NCBI RefSeq assembly: GCF_002028545.1
Contig: NZ_MWPQ01000003.1
Location: forward strand, 62,001 to 126,000
Length of the DNA stretch: 64,000 nucleotides
Source: Nitrobacter vulgaris
Lineage (GTDB): Bacteria; Pseudomonadota; Alphaproteobacteria; Rhizobiales; Xanthobacteraceae
Reading direction: 5' to 3'
Below, one piece after another: positions 56,306 to 64,000 of this stretch. The first letter of the stretch is position 1. Every line of letters begins with the position of its first letter. The position numbers were made by a program, and so were the translations under genes. The notes beneath the pieces are model-generated. The model was given only the letters and a program-made list of their open reading frames with translations, was not told where the DNA came from and did no database searches.

Positions 56306-56926
56306 ATGAAGCCCATCCGCGCACGTCCTTGTTCGGGATACGTCGTTTTGCGGCACGTGATGAAAGCCTATGCACCCAAGGTCGGCCTGACGCTGCTGGC
56401 AGCACTGTTGTCGATCTCCGTTCCGGCGACGCGTCCGGCCTATGCCCAGACGAATTTCGATCGACCGGGCGCTGACTATCTGCGGGCGCCGCTGCGCTCG
56501 GGCGATCCGGCCGATTGCGGCTTGGCATGCGAACGCGACCGCCACTGCCGAGCCTGGAGCTTCAGCTATCCCACCGAACGGTCGGAAACCGCGGTGTGCT
56601 GGCTCAAGAACGCCGTACCGCCGCGGATCGCGAATCGGTGTTGCGTGTCCGGCGTTCGCGGCGCGGGCGTGATCGAGCGACGGATCGGTCCGGTGGAGAC
56701 CTCCACCGATCGCTCGGGCGGCGACTATCGCAATTTCGAAGTCAAGAAAGACGATAGAGCCGACGCGGATCAGATTTGCAGGCATGCCTGCGATACCGAT
56801 AGCAAGTGCCGGGCCTGGACCTATGCGCGGCCGGGATACGCCGGCAAAGCCGCGCGATGCTTCCTGAAAAAGGAAATCAAACCGCCGCATCGTAGACCCG
56901 GATTCACGTCCGGTGTCGTGCGATAG
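56306..56926 (+). CDS. Secreted protein with two PAN/apple-like domains
   Basis: From ATG 56306 the product has 206 residues (ATG 56360 would give 188) with a signal region VGLTLLAALLSISVPATRPAYA. Two PAN-type modules follow: TNFDRPGADYLRAPLRSGDPADCGLACERDRHCRAWSFSYP... and STDRSGGDYRNFEVKKDDRADADQICRHACDTDSKCRAWTYARPG.... Each has the Cys pattern C-x3-C-x5-C-x-AW and a later Cys. PAN domains bind proteins or glycans; the ligand is unknown. Confidence 0.85.
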   Translation: MKPIRARPCSGYVVLRHVMKAYAPKVGLTLLAALLSISVPATRPAYAQTNFDRPGADYLRAPLRSGDPADCGLACERDRHCRAWSFSYPTERSETAVCWLKNAVPPRIANRCCVSGVRGAGVIERRIGPVETSTDRSGGDYRNFEVKKDDRADADQICRHACDTDSKCRAWTYARPGYAGKAARCFLKKEIKPPHRRPGFTSGVVR

Positions 56927-56982
56927 CTCGCGCAATCGCTATCCGTGCTGGGCCGGGACGCGCCTTTTGAGACGCCGCAGAT

Positions 56983-59767
<2,785 letters not shown>

Positions 59768-61918
59768 TCAGTAAGCCTGCAGCGCCAGCACACCGCCATC
59801 GGGCCCGAGCATCAGGCCCCAGGCATCGTCGGCGCCGAGCTCAATCTGGCCCGACTTGGCGGGGTGTCCGGCCACTTTCGTTGTGTACTTGTATTTGGCA
59901 GGCGGCAGATCGAGCGCAGGATGCTGAGATGATTGCGGACCGCCTGCGCCTGCCGCCAGCTTGATGGTCTGCTTGTCGATGGTGATGGTGGCGTCCGATT
60001 GTCCCATGTTGCCCAGCATCAGCCTCGCCTGACCCGGCTTCGGCAGCACTTCTCCCTTGGCGGCGGCGGCCGGAATCTTCTGCGCGAGGTTGACTGTGGT
60101 CTCGGCGTTCTGGCGGCCGAGCTTCAGCATAGCTGGGCCGTCGGGAGAGGTGAATGCCAGTTGGACGCGATCCGGTTGGGTGATCGCGCGATCCGGCAAT
60201 TCCTTCCATCCGCGCTTGCCCAGTTCGTCGCGATAGAAGGCAAGCACGGAAGCCAGATCGGCCGGAATGCTGGCCTCGAGCTCCTGGCGGAACGGTGCAT
60301 CGCTGCCCGGCAGCTTGCCCGTTGAGAGGGAACTCAAGGTATGTTCCTTCGGGACCGGCAACGCGGAATCCGGCTCCGCTTCGAGCGGCTTTGGAGCTGC
60401 TTTCGCAGCCGATTGACCATCCGCGGCAGCGCCGGAGCCGGCATCTGCCATCTCGAGACCCGAACCGTTCGCGCTGACATTGGTTTTAGGACCCATCTGC
60501 ATGACGGTGATCGAAATCTCCTTGCCGCCCTTGGAGAACTGCATCGCGGCCATGTTGGGATTGTTGATGACCGACGGCTGCGCCTTCCAGCCGAGCGGCT
60601 TCAGGGCGCTGCGATAAAAACCTGCAAGCGCTTTCACGCTCGATTGTGATTCGAACTCGAGTTTGCCGTCCGAGCCATCGAACTCGACATTCTCCGCGCC
60701 TTCCGGCAGCGGGATTGGCGTGGCCTTGCCGAACTGCGCATGCAAGGGAGCATCCGACAGCTTCGCGGATTGTTGCGCGCGATGAGCACTGTCGGCTGCG
60801 ATCAGCTCCGTCGCCATCGACATCGCGTCCTTCATGAAATCGTCGTCGGCCTGCTTTTTCGCGCGCGCCCGGGCGGCCAGTGCGGCCGGCGTCACCTGCA
60901 TGACGAAGCTGACGAGGGTCAGATCATGTTTGTGGCCGAGCTTGAGCGTGCCCGTCTCTTCAGGGGAGGTGAAATTGAGCGACACCTCGTCTGGTGTGAT
61001 GATCGCTCCCTTGGCCTCTTCCTTCCAGTTACGCGCGGACAGTTCGCGACGATAGAAGGCGAGCACGGTAGGCATCTCGGCGGTCACCGTGGCGTGCGCC
61101 TCCCGGTGATCCGACGTCGCGTTGCCGGTGGTTCCGGCGTTTATGATATGGTCCGGTCGCGGTAGGCCGTCCATATCGGGACCCGCTTGGAGATCCTGCG
61201 GCAGGGCAAATGGCGCGATCCTGATGTCGACAGCGGCTTTGTCGTCATCGAGTCGCCGTAACGACACCATGATCGGTAACTGCCTGTCACGATCGTCACG
61301 CCTGAAATAGGCGCGCGCACCATTGTCGATCTTGTCGTCGATTGCGGCATTCGGCCAGCGCGTCTTGGCGTCGTCGGCGGATAACGCCGTCCACCCGGTT
61401 GCGGTGAGTTCGCGATTGAAGAAATCAAGATTCGCGTCGGTGTTGCCGGGGGCTGTGCAGCTGAAGTAAGGCCTGCGCTCATCGTAGACGATATCCGTTG
61501 CTCCCGGTGGAAACGGAATGTCGGCGTAGATCCGGTTGGCGCTGTAATGGACCGCGGATCGGTCCGGGCGGCCGAGAGCCTGTGTGAAGGATACCGACAG
61601 GCCATGGACGCCCTTCTTGAACAGCAGACCGGTCGCCGTCTCCTCGAGTGGCCGCACATATTGCATCCAGCCAGTGTCGGTCATCAAAGTCTTCACCGAC
61701 TGAACTGTGGAAGGCACCACGCCCTGCACCGTGTAGACCACGCGGTCGGTTTGCGAGTCCGTGGTTTCCTGCGCGTCCGGAAGGCGCGGCAACTGGTTGA
61801 CCTCGACCATGCCGCTCTCCGCCATCGCTACTGACGCGCCGGCAATCCACGCCAGCCAGAATGCAGCCAGAACGTATCGACGTGCCGGCGCGTGAGGTCG
61901 GCATTTCGGTGCGGGCAT
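59768..61918 (-). CDS. Secreted repeat protein of unknown function between recF and gyrB
   Basis: From ATG 61918 (GGAGAG upstream) the product has 716 residues with a signal peptide (VLAAFWLAWIAGASVAMA). It contains five related modules, each with a helix ending in Gly/Asn-Trp: SVKTLMTDTGW (74-84), DFFNRELTATGW (165-176), AFYRRELSARNW (287-298), GFYRSALKPLGW (433-444) and AFYRDELGKRGW (560-571). Modules 3 and 5 also share VxLxFTSP and LKLG. A distinct C-terminal domain (about 630-716) ends GLMLGPDGGVLALQAY. An Ala/Pro-rich linker covers 490-525. No known family is recognised; the location suggests it rides with replication genes by position only. Confidence 0.8.
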   Translation of the reverse strand: MPAPKCRPHAPARRYVLAAFWLAWIAGASVAMAESGMVEVNQLPRLPDAQETTDSQTDRVVYTVQGVVPSTVQSVKTLMTDTGWMQYVRPLEETATGLLFKKGVHGLSVSFTQALGRPDRSAVHYSANRIYADIPFPPGATDIVYDERRPYFSCTAPGNTDANLDFFNRELTATGWTALSADDAKTRWPNAAIDDKIDNGARAYFRRDDRDRQLPIMVSLRRLDDDKAAVDIRIAPFALPQDLQAGPDMDGLPRPDHIINAGTTGNATSDHREAHATVTAEMPTVLAFYRRELSARNWKEEAKGAIITPDEVSLNFTSPEETGTLKLGHKHDLTLVSFVMQVTPAALAARARAKKQADDDFMKDAMSMATELIAADSAHRAQQSAKLSDAPLHAQFGKATPIPLPEGAENVEFDGSDGKLEFESQSSVKALAGFYRSALKPLGWKAQPSVINNPNMAAMQFSKGGKEISITVMQMGPKTNVSANGSGLEMADAGSGAAADGQSAAKAAPKPLEAEPDSALPVPKEHTLSSLSTGKLPGSDAPFRQELEASIPADLASVLAFYRDELGKRGWKELPDRAITQPDRVQLAFTSPDGPAMLKLGRQNAETTVNLAQKIPAAAAKGEVLPKPGQARLMLGNMGQSDATITIDKQTIKLAAGAGGPQSSQHPALDLPPAKYKYTTKVAGHPAKSGQIELGADDAWGLMLGPDGGVLALQAY

Positions 61919-61989
61919 GATTGATCTCTCCGGAAAACACCAAAAGGGGCGGGCGGCAAGTGCGCCGGTCAGGATGTCGTACAAAGCCT

Positions 61990-62050
61990 GGAGCATGGTC
62001 CCGAAAAATGAGAACCGATTTTCGGATAGGATCATCCCGTTCAAAAGGAC
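61990..62050. repeat. Dispersed palindromic element (family B, second copy)
   Basis: GGAGCATGGTCCCGAAAAA, then GAACCGATTTTCGGATAGG, then ATCATCCCG reproduce the family B layout at 17187-17237 with several changes. It lies between recF and the five-module protein gene. Confidence 0.6.
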
Positions 62051-62112
62051 GAGCATTGAGTCTGATTCAACGCCGTTGAACAAACTCTAGTCGTGCAGGA
62101 TGAACCTTTGGT

Positions 62113-63264
62113 TCAAAGCGATGCCGGTGCCCGGCGGGCGATCCGTCCCGAGTCGACGTCGAAAATCTCGCTGCCGGCGCCGACGTTGGCGAACGCGGCC
62201 GGGTCGGCTCCACTCATCCAGACCTGGGCGCCAAGACCTTTGAGTTCGCCGAACAGCGCGCTGCGGCGGTCAGGATCGAGGTGCGCCACCACCTCGTCGA
62301 GCAGCAGCAGCGGTGTGATCCCCGTCATCTCGGCCACGAGACCCGCATGGGCCAGCACGAGCCCGATCAAAAGCGCTTTCTGCTCGCCGGTGGAGGCGTC
62401 CTTCGCCGGCATGTTCTTGGGCGCATAGATCACTTCGAGGTCGATGAGGTGCGGGCCATCGAGCGTGCGGCCGGCGGCGGCATCGCGGGCACGGCTCGCG
62501 CGCAGGATTTCGCGGTAGCGATCCTCCACCGTCGTTGCGGGTTCGGTGAGCAGCGCGTTTTCCATCCAGCCGCCGATGCCGATTCTTGCCGAAGGGAATG
62601 AGGAGGCTCCGCCGCGCGCCTCCAATGCTGCGGAAAGGCGTGTCACGGTTTGTGCGCGCATCGCTGCCACCGCAACGGCAAGCTCTGCGGTTTCACGTTC
62701 GACGGCGCTGCACCAGAGATCGTCGTAGTTGCGCATCTCGAGCAGGCGGTTGCGCGAGCGTAGACTGCGCTCCAGCGCCGCGACGCGGCCGGAATGATCG
62801 TTGTCGATCGCCAGCACCAGGCGGTCGAGGAAGCGTCGCCGTTCCGATGCCGCACCAGCGAACAAGCCGTCCATCGAAGGCGTCAGCCACACCATGCGCA
62901 GGTGGTCGCCGAAAGCGGCTGCCGATGCGACGGGCTCGCGATCGATCCGGTAGCGCCGGGCGCTTGGTGCGGCTTCATCATTCGGCGCGTCGATGCCGGT
63001 GCCGAGCGTCGCAAGACCGAGCGCGCCCTGCACCTCGGCCGACACCGCCCAGGAGCCGTCGTCCGTGTTGTCAGCGATGTCTTCGCGCGTGGCACGCCGC
63101 AATCCGCGTCCCGGCGACAGGAGCGATACGGCCTCAAGGCAATTGGTCTTGCCGGCGCCGTTTGGCCCGACCAGCACGACCATCTCGCTATGCGTCTCGA
63201 ACGTCGCGGCGCGGTAGTTGCGGAAGCGGGTGAGGCTCAAACGGCGAATGCGGGAGGAGATCAT
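62113..63264 (-). CDS. recF: DNA replication/repair protein RecF
   Basis: This SMC-like ATPase loads RecA at gaps. From ATG 63264 the product has 383 residues with Walker A GPNGAGKTNCLEA, signature-like KDASTGEQKALLIGL, and Walker B PLLLLDEVVAHLD. The first block RIRRLSLTRFRNYRA is the family N-terminus. A TTG two codons upstream is unlikely. It lies between dnaN and the five-module protein gene on the same strand. Confidence 0.96.
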   Translation of the reverse strand: MISSRIRRLSLTRFRNYRAATFETHSEMVVLVGPNGAGKTNCLEAVSLLSPGRGLRRATREDIADNTDDGSWAVSAEVQGALGLATLGTGIDAPNDEAAPSARRYRIDREPVASAAAFGDHLRMVWLTPSMDGLFAGAASERRRFLDRLVLAIDNDHSGRVAALERSLRSRNRLLEMRNYDDLWCSAVERETAELAVAVAAMRAQTVTRLSAALEARGGASSFPSARIGIGGWMENALLTEPATTVEDRYREILRASRARDAAAGRTLDGPHLIDLEVIYAPKNMPAKDASTGEQKALLIGLVLAHAGLVAEMTGITPLLLLDEVVAHLDPDRRSALFGELKGLGAQVWMSGADPAAFANVGAGSEIFDVDSGRIARRAPASL

Positions 63265-63431
63265 GGGCAACGATTATCACATCCCCGGTCATCATCCGCG
63301 AAGGCACGATGATCCGGTCGTCCATAAGGTGCGATGCGGGCAATGGATGTTCCAACGGAATACTGTATGCCCGCCTTCGTGGGCGTGACTTTGATGTTGG
63401 TTCGTTGTCGCCGGGTGCGGCTAAAGGGCCA

Positions 63432-64000
63432 TCACACCCGCATCGGCATCAGCACGTAGAGCGCGCCCTTGGAATCCCTGTCCTGCACCAGCGTTGGTGA
63501 CCCGGGGTCGGCGAGCTTCAGCACCGCAGCTTCGCCTTCGATTTGCGCGGCGATATCCAGGAGATAGCGTGAATTGAATCCGATATCGAGTGCGTCGGAG
63601 GCGTATTCGACCTCGAGTTCCTCGGTGGCGCTGCCGGAATCGGGGTTGGTCACGGACAGAACCAGCTTGCCCGCTGATAACGCCAGCTTCACGGCGCGGC
63701 CGCGCTCACTGGAAATCGTCGAGACGCGATCGACCGCGGCCTCGAAGTCCTTTTTGTCGACGACCAGTTCCTTATCGTTGTTCTGCGGGATCACTCGGCC
63801 GTAGTCCGGGAAGGTGCCGTCGATCAGCTTGGAGGTCAGCACGACGTGGCCGATGGTGAAGCGGATCTTGCCCTGCGACAATTCGATCCCGATCTCGGCC
63901 TCGCTGTCCTCGATCAACCGCTGCACCTCGCCGACAGTCTTGCGCGGGATGATGACGCCGGGCATTCCCTCAGCACCCTTGGGCAGCGCGAGATCGAGTT
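63432..64000 (-). CDS. dnaN: DNA polymerase III beta sliding clamp (N-terminal part beyond the window)
   Basis: The C-terminal 189 residues are visible, ending LYVLMPMRV. The frame stays open to base 64000 (reading LDLALPKGAEG before MPGVIIPRKT), so the ATG at 63965 is internal and not the start. Recognisable clamp blocks are VIIPRKTVGEVQRLI, LTSKLIDGTFPDYGRVIP, DRVSTISSERGRAVKLAL and FNSRYLLDIAAQI. The clamp tethers Pol III to DNA. dnaA is expected just beyond the right edge. Confidence 0.97.
   Translation of the reverse strand, partial: LDLALPKGAEGMPGVIIPRKTVGEVQRLIEDSEAEIGIELSQGKIRFTIGHVVLTSKLIDGTFPDYGRVIPQNNDKELVVDKKDFEAAVDRVSTISSERGRAVKLALSAGKLVLSVTNPDSGSATEELEVEYASDALDIGFNSRYLLDIAAQIEGEAAVLKLADPGSPTLVQDRDSKGALYVLMPMRV

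Overview
The window is a gene-dense stretch of alphaproteobacterial chromosome. It most resembles the Bradyrhizobium/Rhodopseudomonas/Nitrobacter group (Nitrobacteraceae). The evidence is class I lysyl-tRNA synthetase, a SAM-II riboswitch before metZ, a RegB/RegA redox pair, intracellular PHB depolymerase, Omp25/31-type porins, a PodJ-like Sel1 protein, high GC, and dispersed intergenic palindromes of the kind common in Rhizobiales. The genus cannot be fixed by reading alone. The right-hand end carries dnaN-recF-(unknown)-gyrB on the minus strand, so the window lies close to dnaA, which should be just beyond 64000. No transposase, integrase, phage gene or CRISPR array was seen.

Layout. 1-10.7 kb: a diheme cytochrome c (cut by the window edge), then purH, a heparinase II/III-like protein and rsmB on the minus strand; an SdhAF4-like small protein and an anchored SNase-like nuclease on the plus strand; then pyrE, an L,D-transpeptidase, class I lysS and an orphan periplasmic solute-binding protein. 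10.7-16.4 kb: a frameshifted family 2 glycosyltransferase, a Sco1-type copper chaperone, a ClpP-like periplasmic protein, an ECF sigma factor followed by DUF4142 and cupredoxin genes, and tRNA-Gly(CCC). 16.4-19.9 kb: a fluoride-riboswitch operon (small membrane protein plus crcB), a long-form dCTP deaminase, and metZ behind a SAM-II riboswitch. 19.9-23 kb: a translationally coupled OpgC acyltransferase / SGNH-like / SGNH hydrolase operon. 23-33 kb: apaG, hslO, glnD, a class A penicillin-binding protein, a YgjP-like peptidase and phaZ.

33-44 kb: regB-regA, mmcB, an MBL-fold hydrolase, a four-PAS hybrid histidine kinase, an OmpA-family lipoprotein-like protein, htpX and a tandem double-barrel Omp25-like porin. 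44-51 kb: the ligase-associated helicase and its phosphoesterase PdeM, an atypical NRAMP-family transporter, and a TIGR02186/TauE pair. 51-64 kb: a PodJ-like polarity protein, gshA, a two-PAN-domain secreted protein, gyrB, a five-module periplasmic protein of unknown function, recF and dnaN (cut by the window edge).

The most interesting signals are these. (i) A clear fluoride riboswitch sits ahead of an undescribed 69-residue two-helix membrane protein coupled to CrcB. (ii) An identical promoter-like motif precedes both the ECF sigma gene and its downstream DUF4142-cupredoxin pair, suggesting an autoregulated copper/envelope-linked unit with no adjacent anti-sigma gene. (iii) The OpgC operon contains one intact SGNH enzyme and one paralogue that has lost its catalytic motifs. 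(iv) A secreted protein wedged between recF and gyrB is built from five copies of an 'FYR-x-EL-x3-GW' module. (v) A palindromic element appears to have been captured in frame inside the helicase gene.
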